The position numbers and the translations under genes are program-made. Below the pieces are notes generated by a model that was not told where the DNA came from, did no database searches, and worked only from the letters and a program-made list of their open reading frames with translations. Positions 33,550 to 41,422 of a stretch of 64,000 nucleotides of DNA are shown here, one piece after another. How positions within the stretch are numbered: position 1 is the stretch's first letter; each line of letters opens with the position of its first letter. The DNA is from a virus. Location: positions 1-64,000 of the IMG/VR virus record IMGVR_UViG_3300036760_000150; one strand, written 5' to 3'.

Positions 33550-33875
33550 CACTTCAGCTTACCTTCCATGTAGGCTTCGACACCGCTGTCGCAGAACGAG
33601 CCGAACAGCTCCTCTTTGTTCTCGATGACTGCAGGGCCGAACATGCCAGCCATGGTGAAGGCAGCACCGTTGACACAACCGTCACGGAACGCAGATCGCT
33701 TGAGACTGTTATACCCTATCTCGCCGCCAAACAACGCACCTAGAGCCAGTGTTGCAAGGGCAACCTTCTTTGTACCTTTGCTCATCTTAGCAGACGACAG
33801 ACGCTTGAGGGTTTTCCGAGCAGACTTCTTCGAGCTACTCAACAACTTGGACAACTTCTTCTTCAACTTACCCAT
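33549..33875 (-). CDS. Small protein with basic N-terminus and hydrophobic segment, 108 aa
   Basis: About 37 residues packed with Lys, Ser and Arg precede a glycine-rich hydrophobic stretch (VALATLALGALFGGEIGY), and a second hydrophobic patch lies at ~70-85 (GAAFTMAGMFGPAVI). It may insert in membranes or bind nucleic acid through the basic arm. ATG 33875 follows AGGAG. It lies next to the membrane-anchored subtilase gene. Confidence 0.6.
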   Translation of the reverse strand: MGKLKKKLSKLLSSSKKSARKTLKRLSSAKMSKGTKKVALATLALGALFGGEIGYNSLKRSAFRDGCVNGAAFTMAGMFGPAVIENKEELFGSFCDSGVEAYMEGKLK

Positions 33876-33901
33876 CTGATTCTCCTTTCAAGAGATCTAG
33901 G

Positions 33902-34663
33902 TTACCTATGCCTGTCACGGCATAGGTTCAAAATAATGTTGTTGGTGACCTTCGCAGTCGCCTGTGATGCACCAGAGATTCGTCCTTCGTTGTCGTATGG
34001 CAGCGTCGACAACACGTTAGATCCTATCTCAAATAGGACATCTTTGCCCCAACTGCTGTAAGACGACCTCTTCCCATCCTCGTCCAACGACCCTACCTTG
34101 ATTATGTGTTCAAGATCGTAGGATGCTGGGTAGAAAGGTGTCTTATCTATGTTATGCTGCTCGTTACCTACTGACGCTACCACGAATGCTCCGTTGGCGG
34201 TCAGCGCCTTCATGGCGCTGTACTCGTCCTGTAAGTACTCATCTCCGCCTGCTGATATGTTGACTAAAGTGACCTTTAGTATCAAAGCTTTCTGTATACA
34301 TTCTGTCATATGATGTTGGTTCTCATCACCTGAGTTCAACGAGTCGAAGAACTTACACGGTATAAATTCAACTTCACTGCACGCATCTCTTAGGATGATG
34401 CCAGCGACATGTGTGCCGTGGTTGTGGTAGTCCATGTAGTCGATGTTCTTGTAGCGTGACGGTATGTACCTACTCAACTTCTTGTTGTTGTAGTCTACGC
34501 CTGTGTCGATCGCCATCACCTTTATAGGTCTGTCATTGACCTTCGAGGTGTTCGATGCATCTTCTGACGCGTACACAGACACGTACATGGCAACCGCTAT
34601 GCACACTGCGATGGCTGCCAAGACGATATTCAACAATGCTACTGCTTTCAGGAACCTCAACAT
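33902..34663 (-). CDS. Membrane-anchored subtilisin-like serine protease (S8), 253 aa
   Basis: The catalytic triad is visible: D53 (AIDTGVD), H82 (HGTHVAG) and S233 (SGASQATAKV), with oxyanion residue N167 (SVGNEQ). Residues 1-31 form an uncleaved signal anchor with a hydrophobic core of about 22 residues, so the protease domain should face the periplasm or cell surface. There is no propeptide and the domain is small for the family. S8 proteases are uncommon in phages. Possible roles are cleaving surface proteins of the host or competing phages, or maturing virion proteins. A promoter-like sequence ends at its ATG. Confidence 0.88.
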   Translation of the reverse strand: MLRFLKAVALLNIVLAAIAVCIAVAMYVSVYASEDASNTSKVNDRPIKVMAIDTGVDYNNKKLSRYIPSRYKNIDYMDYHNHGTHVAGIILRDACSEVEFIPCKFFDSLNSGDENQHHMTECIQKALILKVTLVNISAGGDEYLQDEYSAMKALTANGAFVVASVGNEQHNIDKTPFYPASYDLEHIIKVGSLDEDGKRSSYSSWGKDVLFEIGSNVLSTLPYDNEGRISGASQATAKVTNNIILNLCRDRHR

Positions 34664-34669
34664 ACCATC

Positions 34670-34698
34670 AGGTTATCACTGTTTAGGGTGTTAGTCAA
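34670..34698 (-). promoter_or_regulatory. Sigma70-like promoter giving a near-leaderless subtilase message
   Basis: Minus-strand TTGACT (34693-34698), 17-base spacer, TAACCT (34670-34675). The expected start falls at about 34663, the first base of the subtilase ATG, and no ribosome-binding site is visible. Either the message is leaderless or this match is fortuitous. Confidence 0.4.
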
Positions 34699-34727
34699 AT
34701 CTTGTGCGTGATATGTATACCGATCAG

Positions 34728-34949
34728 TCAAAAATGTGACCTATGCCCTGGTGGAAGACCACATATATCGCAGAACATGCGGTTTGTACTATCGTATTTC
34801 CAATTATGCGGGGGACAAACAGCATTCATCTTTCTCTTGGCATCCTCAGCCACCTGGTGAGCTATGTACTGCCACACGCCAACCGCCAGAAGCGTCATGG
34901 TGACGAAGATGATCAACGGTACTAGGTCTGGCGTGGCGACAGGACCCAT
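34728..34949 (-). CDS. Membrane protein with C-terminal zinc ribbon, 73 aa
   Basis: One transmembrane helix (VPLIIFVTMTLLAVGVWQYI) is followed by a cytoplasmic zinc-ribbon-like tail: CPPHNW near residue 45 and CDICG near residue 60. Start ATG 34949 after AAGGTG. It lies directly upstream of the subtilase gene in transcription order, separated by a 64-bp promoter gap. Confidence 0.65.
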   Translation of the reverse strand: MGPVATPDLVPLIIFVTMTLLAVGVWQYIAHQVAEDAKRKMNAVCPPHNWKYDSTNRMFCDICGLPPGHRSHF

Positions 34950-35507
34950 CTACACCTTCACTGAGCCTTGGATGTCATTACTCTCGATCGCCGCCTTGTT
35001 ACGGTTCAAGATCACTTGTAGGGTGGAGCTGTGTCGCCTACGCCTTGATGATCGCCCGGTCGAACGTTTTCGTTCACCAGCCTTGATGCGTTTCTCACGC
35101 TGCAGGACGGCCAGGTTCTTAGCCTCAGCCAAAAGGGCTCGGTAGTTCACGTTGCTAGAAGCTGGTTGCAACACGTTGCCGTCCTTGTCCTTCTTCTCAG
35201 GAACTTGCACCGTGCAGACTGCTACTAGGGCGTCGTACTCGTCTTTGCCGACCTGAGCCTCTGCCTGAGCGAGCATCTCCTTGAACTTCGCAGAGCGCTT
35301 CCTGTTGTCGGTCATCAACTTCTTGACGAAGTTGCCCATGGCTTGCTGTTGACCAACCATCTGACGTCGAGATTTGCGGTTAGGCTTAGGAACAGGAAGT
35401 GGCGTATTTTGCTCTGATACGGTACTTGTGTCGACAGTCTCTTTCGGGGTAGTTGTCCCTGTCTCAGGAACTGATGGGGGTGTGGTATCTGTCGCGTCGT
35501 TCGTCAT
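34950..35507 (-). CDS. Hypothetical protein, disordered acidic N-terminus and basic C-terminus, 185 aa
   Basis: The first ~40 residues are Thr/Pro/Glu-rich and likely disordered. The middle is helical with the motif RKSRRQMVGQQQAMGNF. The C-terminal part is strongly basic (RKRSTGRSSRRRRHSSTLQV), suggesting RNA or DNA binding. ATG 35507 follows GGAGAC. No family recognised. Confidence 0.6.
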   Translation of the reverse strand: MTNDATDTTPPSVPETGTTTPKETVDTSTVSEQNTPLPVPKPNRKSRRQMVGQQQAMGNFVKKLMTDNRKRSAKFKEMLAQAEAQVGKDEYDALVAVCTVQVPEKKDKDGNVLQPASSNVNYRALLAEAKNLAVLQREKRIKAGERKRSTGRSSRRRRHSSTLQVILNRNKAAIESNDIQGSVKV

Positions 35508-35704
35508 GTCTTGTCTCCTATAGATTCTTCAAGTATAGATCTTTGAGATGTTCTCTCTCCACCATCTGTAATCACAGCCAACGTCTCATCTATATGATGT
35601 ATGACACCGTCAACTAAAGAGTACCCCATTTCTTCTAGATTATCTCGCACAAATGTCAATGTTTCTACTGCTATATCGAGTTGTTGAGAAGTAGTAAGGC
35701 TCAT
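35504..35704 (-). CDS. Hypothetical protein, 66 aa
   Basis: A small acidic helical protein (SQQLDIAVETLTFVRDNLEEMG) locked between neighbours by ATGA overlaps on both sides. The DNA is A/T-richer than its flanks. No family recognised. Confidence 0.6.
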   Translation of the reverse strand: MSLTTSQQLDIAVETLTFVRDNLEEMGYSLVDGVIHHIDETLAVITDGGERTSQRSILEESIGDKT

Positions 35705-36399
35705 GGTTCATCCTTATCCTTGAAATACTCAGTGAAACCGCCTTCTAACAGGGCCTCACAGGCGCTGTCAAAGTATGCCATCCTTGCAACTGAACACTTA
35801 AACTGCCAGTCGTCGCCCGTGTACTTGTTCATCCATACGCCATCCTGGAAACTCTTGTGTACACCAAGTCGCTCATCGTCTTTGTAGAAGTACCGATTCT
35901 TCGACTCTTCCTGCATCATGGCTTCAAACGCTGCCTCCTCCTCAGGAGTTGGCTGTGGCGTTTCTACAGAAGGGGCTTGAGATTGTAGGAAGCTAACGAC
36001 GGCGGCCATCTCTGGGTTGCGGAACAGATGTTTGATGTAGGGTCTGACCTCACCGTAGTTGTGCCTGTTCAAGCGCAGGTGCTCCTCGTAACCCTCGTTG
36101 GTGAAGAACCAGTTGCGGTCGACCCACTCGTACTTCACTTCGTAATGTTCTAGGTCATGAACAGCCTCGCCGACCTTCTCGTCGTCGTAGCCGTTCTGTT
36201 TCAAAGCTTCTACGAACTCTTCTTCAGACTTGAAAGATCTATGCTCTAACCAGTTGTTAGCGTAGAACCTTAGTTCATCTCCGCCACCATCTGCGGTTGG
36301 AACTTCTACCTTCTCTTGTAGAGCGATCATGTACGGCTGTGCAGTGGCACAGTTATCTTGTGACAGCATGCGTTGTCTGATCTCAGACGGTGTGAACAT
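35701..36399 (-). CDS. Hypothetical acidic protein, 232 aa
   Basis: Acidic and rich in aromatic residues (EHYEVKYEWVDRNWFF, KNRYFYKDDE), with a proline-rich linker near residue 150. It overlaps the BCS1-like gene by 17 bases and is translated after it, so it may be a partner or substrate of that ATPase. No family recognised. Confidence 0.6.
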   Translation of the reverse strand: MFTPSEIRQRMLSQDNCATAQPYMIALQEKVEVPTADGGGDELRFYANNWLEHRSFKSEEEFVEALKQNGYDDEKVGEAVHDLEHYEVKYEWVDRNWFFTNEGYEEHLRLNRHNYGEVRPYIKHLFRNPEMAAVVSFLQSQAPSVETPQPTPEEEAAFEAMMQEESKNRYFYKDDERLGVHKSFQDGVWMNKYTGDDWQFKCSVARMAYFDSACEALLEGGFTEYFKDKDEP

Positions 36400-37729
36400 C
36401 TTGTCTCCTTTGTTGAAGCTCGTTCAGCTCTACGCAGAATTTTCTAATAACTGCGTCAGCATCGTGACGGTTCTCTAGAACTACTCCTTGAACCTCTGCA
36501 GCTGTGAACTTACCTCGCAGCTTGATGTCCGGCCATCTAGTTCTGTCAGGGTACAACTTCCTCATCATCGACAAGAAGGTGGCCTCATCAAGGTAACCTA
36601 GTTCTACAACTATGTCAACTCGACCTTTACGTAGTAGTGCTGGGTCCAACACTGAGAGGTCGTTGGTGGTCATCACAAGCACCCTGCCGTCGCCGCTGTT
36701 GACCCCATCTATGGCATTCAGCAGGCCGCTGAGACTTAGGAATATGAACGTGGAGTTGGTCGGTGTGACGGGTGTGGTCGGAGTTGCAGGAGACTGATTG
36801 ATCTCAAGCCTAGCCTCCTCAGCCTTCACCACAGTCAGCCTAGGCTCGCCTAACCCACATGCGTCTATATCCTCGATGAGCACCAGAGCATCTTCACCGG
36901 CACTGCTCATAGCCTCTTCTAGTGTCTTGTCTGTCATGCTGCTGACGTTCATGGTGTAGAGGTGTCGTCCAAGGTAGTCGCACAACGCCCTCACCATCGA
37001 CGTCTTGCCTGTGCCTGGAGGCCCATGGAGCAGTATGCAAAAATGGTAGGGTATACCGTTGATTTTGTAGAACTCCTTGTCAGCCTTGAACGTGTGTATG
37101 CCGTCTAGTATCTGTGACTTAACCTTCTCAGGCAGGAACACGCTGTCCATCCGTCTTATAGGCTGGGAGTACGAGTAAGACCAGGATTTGTCGCACCAAC
37201 GGTATACCTTGGTGTCAGTCTTGGTCTCCTGCCTTGCCACCAGCTCCTGCACCATGGACCTTATCGAAGACTGGCTCCTGCCCATGGTAGATATCGTTAT
37301 CTTCTCTTTGACGTCACTCCCGATAGACTGAGGCATCTCCTCCCTGTTCATGAGAAACGGCTTACCTCTCCTCCAGAAGTAATGGTTGCCGTATCCTGCG
37401 CTTATAGTGACCTCGCCGTGACCCCAGCTGCCGTTCTGAGCCTTGAGCGTCCTGCTCTTCTTTCCCCAACCCTTATCGTCGTACCACTTGATAAGGTGGA
37501 CGAACAGTTCATCTCTGTTGTGCACCGTTAAGGTTACCGTGAACTGCTTCACGAAGAAGTCTTTGATTGCCTTGGGCAGAGAGCGTAGGACGAACGTGAC
37601 GACACCGAGCGCCCACATGCCTACAACCCCACCTACGACAGGGTTGCTCTTGGTGAACTCGGTGAACTGTCTGGCAAGGTCGTTGCCAGTTGAGATGACG
37701 TCAGTTATGCTGCTGATCCCTATGAACAT
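36383..37729 (-). CDS. BCS1-like AAA+ ATPase with membrane anchor, 448 aa
   Basis: An N-terminal transmembrane helix (~residues 31-50) leads into a BCS1_N-like region (~60-200). The AAA+ core follows: Walker A GPPGTGKT (~236-243), Walker B ALVLIEDID (~281-289), sensor VLVMTTN (~350-356) and arginine finger RKGRVD (~367-372). Mitochondrial BCS1 moves folded proteins across a membrane; bacterial and phage forms are little studied and some lie in conflict islands. Start taken at ATG 37729 (TGATG with the upstream stop, AAAGG six bases before); TTG 37732 is also in frame. A Pro/Thr linker (~314-325) interrupts the core. Confidence 0.85.
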   Translation of the reverse strand: MFIGISSITDVISTGNDLARQFTEFTKSNPVVGGVVGMWALGVVTFVLRSLPKAIKDFFVKQFTVTLTVHNRDELFVHLIKWYDDKGWGKKSRTLKAQNGSWGHGEVTISAGYGNHYFWRRGKPFLMNREEMPQSIGSDVKEKITISTMGRSQSSIRSMVQELVARQETKTDTKVYRWCDKSWSYSYSQPIRRMDSVFLPEKVKSQILDGIHTFKADKEFYKINGIPYHFCILLHGPPGTGKTSMVRALCDYLGRHLYTMNVSSMTDKTLEEAMSSAGEDALVLIEDIDACGLGEPRLTVVKAEEARLEINQSPATPTTPVTPTNSTFIFLSLSGLLNAIDGVNSGDGRVLVMTTNDLSVLDPALLRKGRVDIVVELGYLDEATFLSMMRKLYPDRTRWPDIKLRGKFTAAEVQGVVLENRHDADAVIRKFCVELNELQQRRQDVHTV

Positions 37730-38079
37730 CAAGTACCTTTTGTTTTTTTACGACTTCTCTCTCGCTCGATCTGCCGACCTACAGCGATTCCATCTTTTAT
37801 CAACTCTATGGCTCCGAGGACGATGGGCTTCTTGTCGGCCTCGAAGAACGTGTCTATGATATCATGCACCATCTTAGAGTCCATGTCTATTGGCAAGTTG
37901 TCGATTCGGACTAGTCTGTAAGGTTCATGTCCACCAGGCCACTCCTTAAGCTCGACGATGCCTGGGCAGTCTTGTTTGACTACGGTGCCGATGAAGCCAG
38001 TTAACATGCCTGAGCCGCCACGACCGTTGACCCTTATGACTTTCTGGCCTTTCCTGAACTCGTACTTCTTCTTGCTCAT
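37729..38079 (-). CDS. Hypothetical protein with SH3-like N-terminus, 116 aa
   Basis: The first ~60 residues (FRKGQKVIRVNGRG...TGFIGTVVKQ...YRLVRIDNLP) read as a small beta-barrel of the SH3/KOW type. The rest is helical, ending in a basic tail. It directly precedes the BCS1-like gene (TGATG), so it may work with it. Confidence 0.6.
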   Translation of the reverse strand: MSKKKYEFRKGQKVIRVNGRGGSGMLTGFIGTVVKQDCPGIVELKEWPGGHEPYRLVRIDNLPIDMDSKMVHDIIDTFFEADKKPIVLGAIELIKDGIAVGRQIERERSRKKTKGT

Positions 38080-38363
38080 TTAACCACAGCTCCTAGTGCT
38101 ACTAGGAAGGCTCGTGCTCGTTTTCCAGCAACATTATTGTCTGGATCATGAACATCATTTGGATTTTGGCTATCCTTAGGGATGTATTCTACGTCAGAAA
38201 CTGTGATTAACGATCTATCGTGCTCAGCATCTAGCCAACTATCTTTGTCACCATAAAACTCAGCCATATTCTTAGCCTCCAGGAGAAGTTTTCGGAGGGC
38301 TTCGTCTTTGTAAATTATAGTCTGAGCATAGCCGGATGCTCCTCCTAATCCATCTTTTCCCAT
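38076..38363 (-). CDS. Hypothetical protein, 95 aa
   Basis: Starts at ATG 38363 inside the end of the upstream zinc-finger gene. Contains DAEHDRSLITVSDVEYIPKD and a C-terminal helix. Codon choice (more TTT, ATT, GAA) differs from the replication genes, as in the next four genes. No family recognised. Confidence 0.6.
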   Translation of the reverse strand: MGKDGLGGASGYAQTIIYKDEALRKLLLEAKNMAEFYGDKDSWLDAEHDRSLITVSDVEYIPKDSQNPNDVHDPDNNVAGKRARAFLVALGAVVK

Positions 38364-38545
38364 AATCTCATTTCTGCTTTATACATTTTCTTAATGCGCT
38401 TGATCTCGGCAAGGGCTTTGCGGGCTTCCAGGAGAAGGGCTTTCAGTTCCAGTGCGTAACAGTCTTTACTGCACCATTGCATTGCAGAAGGTCCCCTGTC
38501 GGGCATTGGTTTTTTACAAACAGAACACAGCACTCTGTCAGTCAT
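38345..38545 (-). CDS. Small zinc-finger protein, 66 aa
   Basis: CSVC near residue 7 and WCSKDC near residue 24 give a C2-C2-type zinc site, followed by a basic helical tail (LLLEARKALAEIKRIKKM). Starts at ATG 38545 (ATGA overlap). Probably a nucleic-acid- or protein-binding adaptor. Confidence 0.65.
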   Translation of the reverse strand: MTDRVLCSVCKKPMPDRGPSAMQWCSKDCYALELKALLLEARKALAEIKRIKKMYKAEMRLWEKMD

Positions 38546-38808
38546 GGGACAGTCCCGTAAAAGGCGTTTTCAAAAGCGAGCGCTGCCTTATATGGAGTTT
38601 CTCCAAAACCACAGCATCCCTCCTGGATATTATCGCCAAATAAACAACACCAAGAGTCACCCTCTTTATAAAGTTTTGCGCCAACGCAGAAAGCCGCGAG
38701 AGACCTAAGAGACTCTCTATTTTGTAAACAGCTCATTGCGTTCCAAAAAGAATTAAAAGCGCCTTGGTTCGCATTGACAAAGGCGGTATCAAAATCAGGT
38801 TCAGTCAT
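38542..38808 (-). CDS. Hypothetical Cys-rich protein, 88 aa
   Basis: Start taken at ATG 38808 (MTEPDFDTAF), overlapping the upstream stop by eight bases; an ATG at 38826 is also in frame. The segment SWCCLFGDNIQEGCCGFG is cysteine-rich, and GETPYKAALAFENAFYG resembles the ending of many small phage proteins of unknown role. Confidence 0.6.
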   Translation of the reverse strand: MTEPDFDTAFVNANQGAFNSFWNAMSCLQNRESLRSLAAFCVGAKLYKEGDSWCCLFGDNIQEGCCGFGETPYKAALAFENAFYGTVP

Positions 38809-39001
38809 TGGCAGTCCACGTAACATGGCATTCTAAGTCTTTAGGCTCAGGCCCCAAATCATTTTTCAATTCAATCAACTTTTCATCCCCGCGAATTCTA
38901 ATGTTGTCTGGATTAGCGAAGCAACCCCATGAGATATTCCATTTCGGATTGTCTTTGCTCTTAAAAGAGAACATTGCTTTTCGTTCCATAGAGAAAATCA
39001 T
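38801..39001 (-). CDS. Hypothetical protein, 66 aa
   Basis: Starts at ATG 39001 in an ATGA overlap. Mixed charge, likely alpha/beta (WNISWGCFANPDNIRIRGDE). Part of the tightly overlapped small-gene block 38076-39147. No family recognised. Confidence 0.55.
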   Translation of the reverse strand: MIFSMERKAMFSFKSKDNPKWNISWGCFANPDNIRIRGDEKLIELKNDLGPEPKDLECHVTWTAND

Positions 39002-39147
39002 TTCTCCTCCTTCTTATTCAGAGCGGCGCGGGCCTTGGCGAGGATCTTATCAAAATGTTGATTAAGTACATTCGCAAGCCAGCACCTGCGTCTGATCTTC
39101 TTTCCTTTGTCCAGATGTTTGTTGAGAGTTTTGGCAGTCAGTTTCAT
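38998..39147 (-). CDS. Small basic protein, 49 aa
   Basis: ATG 39147 forms TGATG with the ClpP stop, and the stop forms ATGA with the next gene, with GAGGTG upstream. The product is highly basic (MKLTAKTLNKHLDKGKKIRR). Overlaps at both ends support it despite its size. Function unknown. Confidence 0.6.
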   Translation of the reverse strand: MKLTAKTLNKHLDKGKKIRRRCWLANVLNQHFDKILAKARAALNKKEEK

Positions 39148-39749
39148 CACCTCACCTCATCTACTAGACCATACTTCAGAGCTTGGTCTGAGTCAAGGAA
39201 TATATCGTGACTGAACATCTTCTTGAACTTCTCGTAGGAGAGTTTCATCTTCTTCTCTGCCGGTATCCTATCCCAGTAGATTCGATACATCTTGTCGAGG
39301 ATCTTCTCCTCGTGTTTGCCTCGGTTCACGAAGCTGATGGAGTCGGCAGTACCAGACGATGTGCCTGGGTGGATAAGCATCTCGCATTCGGTGGTGGCGA
39401 TCCTTGTCTTGCAAGCTTGCAGGATGACGGAGCCCATGCTGGAGCAATCTCCGTAGATGATACCTACGACGTTGTTTCGACTAAGTCGGATAGCGCTGAA
39501 GACGGCCATGCCGTCGACCCACACACCACCTGGTGTGCTTATGTGCAGGTACACGAGACCATCGGTCTTGTTGAGGAAGTCTAGACTTTGGATGGTCATC
39601 TTGGCGCTCTTGGAGTCGATATCATCGAACAGGTATATTACACGCCTTTCCAGGTCCACGTTGGTGTCCTGGATGGTCTCCACCAAGTCTGCCTGAGATT
39701 TGACTGTCTTACTTCTTACGCTTCTGTGCGACACCTTTGTCGACGACAT
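39147..39749 (-). CDS. ClpP-like serine protease, 200 aa
   Basis: Nucleophile S104 in GDCSSMGS, H127 in MLIHPGT and D182 in SHDIFLDSDQA align with the ClpP triad, and STPGGVW (71-77) matches the oxyanion-side motif. Length is close to bacterial ClpP. It is not next to portal or capsid genes, so it is more likely a regulatory protease than the head protease; a capsid role cannot be excluded. A AAA+ ATPase gene lies 0.4 kb upstream in the same operon and could be its unfoldase. Confidence 0.88.
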   Translation of the reverse strand: MSSTKVSHRSVRSKTVKSQADLVETIQDTNVDLERRVIYLFDDIDSKSAKMTIQSLDFLNKTDGLVYLHISTPGGVWVDGMAVFSAIRLSRNNVVGIIYGDCSSMGSVILQACKTRIATTECEMLIHPGTSSGTADSISFVNRGKHEEKILDKMYRIYWDRIPAEKKMKLSYEKFKKMFSHDIFLDSDQALKYGLVDEVR

Positions 39750-39945
39750 ACACCTGTCCTCCCTGAACGCAGACCTGAGTCACAAGGCGATCCTTGAAGC
39801 TAACGATGTACGTGGAGTGCTCTACCACACCAGGGTTCACCCTGGCGAACTCCTGCGTGACCATGATGATCCTAGACATACTTGCACCGTTGTGCTTGTA
39901 CATGAGCTGTGGCGAGAACTTATGATCAGTGGACTGTGAGTTCAT
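39709..39945 (-). CDS. Hypothetical protein, 78 aa
   Basis: Beta-prone (RIIMVTQEF, TYIVSFKDRLVTQV) with a basic KRKK end. ATG 39945 follows GGAGGTG. Its last 41 bases overlap the start of the ClpP-like gene, so the two are probably coupled. No family recognised. Confidence 0.6.
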   Translation of the reverse strand: MNSQSTDHKFSPQLMYKHNGASMSRIIMVTQEFARVNPGVVEHSTYIVSFKDRLVTQVCVQGGQVYVVDKGVAQKRKK

Positions 39946-40165
39946 CTGGCACCTCCTTAAGGTTACCTGTGGTTCCTTCCCAGTACTGGTCCATGTTCTC
40001 TACCATACTACCACGAACTGCGAAACTAGCAAGAGATAAGTACATAGCGTAGTTCGTCATTGATCTCACTAGCTTAGTTATGTCATCCCCGAACACTACC
40101 TGTTCATGGCTGTTGCCCAACGGGTCTTGGAAGACTATGGTGGCAGCGAACAGGTCGGTCGTCAT
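39926..40165 (-). CDS. Hypothetical protein, 79 aa
   Basis: Begins MTTDLFAATIVFQDPLG, with a helix in the middle. Joined to the AAA+ gene by ATGA and overlapping the next gene by 20 bases. It lies between the ATPase and the ClpP-like protease and could be an adaptor. No family recognised. Confidence 0.6.
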   Translation of the reverse strand: MTTDLFAATIVFQDPLGNSHEQVVFGDDITKLVRSMTNYAMYLSLASFAVRGSMVENMDQYWEGTTGNLKEVPDELTVH

Positions 40166-41142
40166 CCGTTTATGCCCATGGAACGACGTTTCTGGTACTC
40201 GTCTTTGACCAACTTCTTGTGGGCGCCGATCTCGTCGATCACGGCCATGATAGTCTGGTTGGTCAGTAGGCTGCGAAGGACTATCTCCTTGAGATGGGCT
40301 ATGCTGAAGTCTGACGTCTTGGACTTTATGTAGTCGGTCTCGTCGACGGTTAGAGGGCGCCTAGCTATGAACTCCACCAAGTTGACACGCTCTTGGTCGT
40401 TGGGATGACCCATCTCGACCATCTTGTCGAACCTACCAGGACGATCTGCAAGGGCCTCAAGTAGGTTGTGTGGTGCGTTGGTGGTGGCGATCATGAATGT
40501 AGGGTACTTGAAGGTGATGTCTACGCCGTCCAGCAAGTTTAGCAGGCCAGATGTGACCTCTTTGTGGTGTGAGTACGACGACTCTCCACCACCTATGTCC
40601 TCCATGACCAATATCATGCGCGTGATGGCAGTGTCGTAGTTAGCCTTGAAGTTCAACAGGTTGTACACAGACTCAGGTTTGACCTGCGATGTGTTCCAGA
40701 TGATAACTGTGGTGCCAGGGTCTTCTTTACAGAGTTGTGCACTCACTTTACTAAGCGAAGAAGTTTTGCCCGTGCCAGGAGGACCCCAAAGTAACACAGC
40801 CCGTTTCTTCTGAACGCCGAGGTCGTCGTAAATCTTGAGGTTGCCGAAGAACTGCTCGGCCTCACGGATGATGTTAGATGTGTTGGTTATGCTCTCCAAC
40901 AAGTTCTCGGCGCGGAGATCGATTGGTCTTAACTCCAATTCACCGCCCATGCTGACCAATGAGTTGACGCCAGGTTTTACATCAAGTTTGTCGTTGTCCA
41001 CCTTCTCTGTGTACTTGAATTGAACTATGCCCTCAGGGAAGGTGAGGAGAAGATCAGACTCACTTATAAACTTCTTTGTACCATTGAGCAACTCTTGTGT
41101 CGTGGCTGTGTTTATTACGTCGAACCTGTTGTCTTCTTCCAT
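40162..41142 (-). CDS. AAA+ ATPase (FtsH/Cdc48-like core), 326 aa
   Basis: Walker A GPPGTGKT (120-127), Walker B ILVMED (177-182), sensor 1 MIATTN (217-222) and arginine finger RPGRFD (234-239) are all intact. An N-terminal ~90-residue domain may bind substrate. There is no transmembrane helix or zinc-protease domain, so it is not FtsH itself. I see no clear IGF-type ClpP-docking loop. Its operon with a ClpP-like protease suggests an unfoldase, a hypothesis only. Confidence 0.85.
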   Translation of the reverse strand: MEEDNRFDVINTATTQELLNGTKKFISESDLLLTFPEGIVQFKYTEKVDNDKLDVKPGVNSLVSMGGELELRPIDLRAENLLESITNTSNIIREAEQFFGNLKIYDDLGVQKKRAVLLWGPPGTGKTSSLSKVSAQLCKEDPGTTVIIWNTSQVKPESVYNLLNFKANYDTAITRMILVMEDIGGGESSYSHHKEVTSGLLNLLDGVDITFKYPTFMIATTNAPHNLLEALADRPGRFDKMVEMGHPNDQERVNLVEFIARRPLTVDETDYIKSKTSDFSIAHLKEIVLRSLLTNQTIMAVIDEIGAHKKLVKDEYQKRRSMGING

Positions 41143-41173
41143 GACTACTCTCTTTCTTTTGCAGACGTTTTAC

Positions 41174-41422
41174 TCATGAATCATCCCTCTTCTTGATCTC
41201 GTAACCAGACGACAACAACCTTGATATGACAGCTGTAGCCCATGCCTGCTCTGGTGACATGTACTTCCTACCTCTTCCAGAAGGGTTGGACAATGCCACG
41301 TTGTTGTTCTCGATCGCATCAGATTTAAGTGTACCTTGAAGCCCCTTGTTCATCAAGTCTTCAACCACTTGTTTGATGCCTTCTATCTGATCATCTGTGA
41401 GAAACTTCTGTTTACGTGGCAT
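41174..41422 (-). CDS. Hypothetical protein, 82 aa
   Basis: A charged helical protein (TDDQIEGIKQVVEDLMNKGL) with a basic GRGRKYMS stretch. Starts at ATG 41422, next to the stop of the following upstream gene. No family recognised. Confidence 0.6.
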   Translation of the reverse strand: MPRKQKFLTDDQIEGIKQVVEDLMNKGLQGTLKSDAIENNNVALSNPSGRGRKYMSPEQAWATAVISRLLSSGYEIKKRDDS

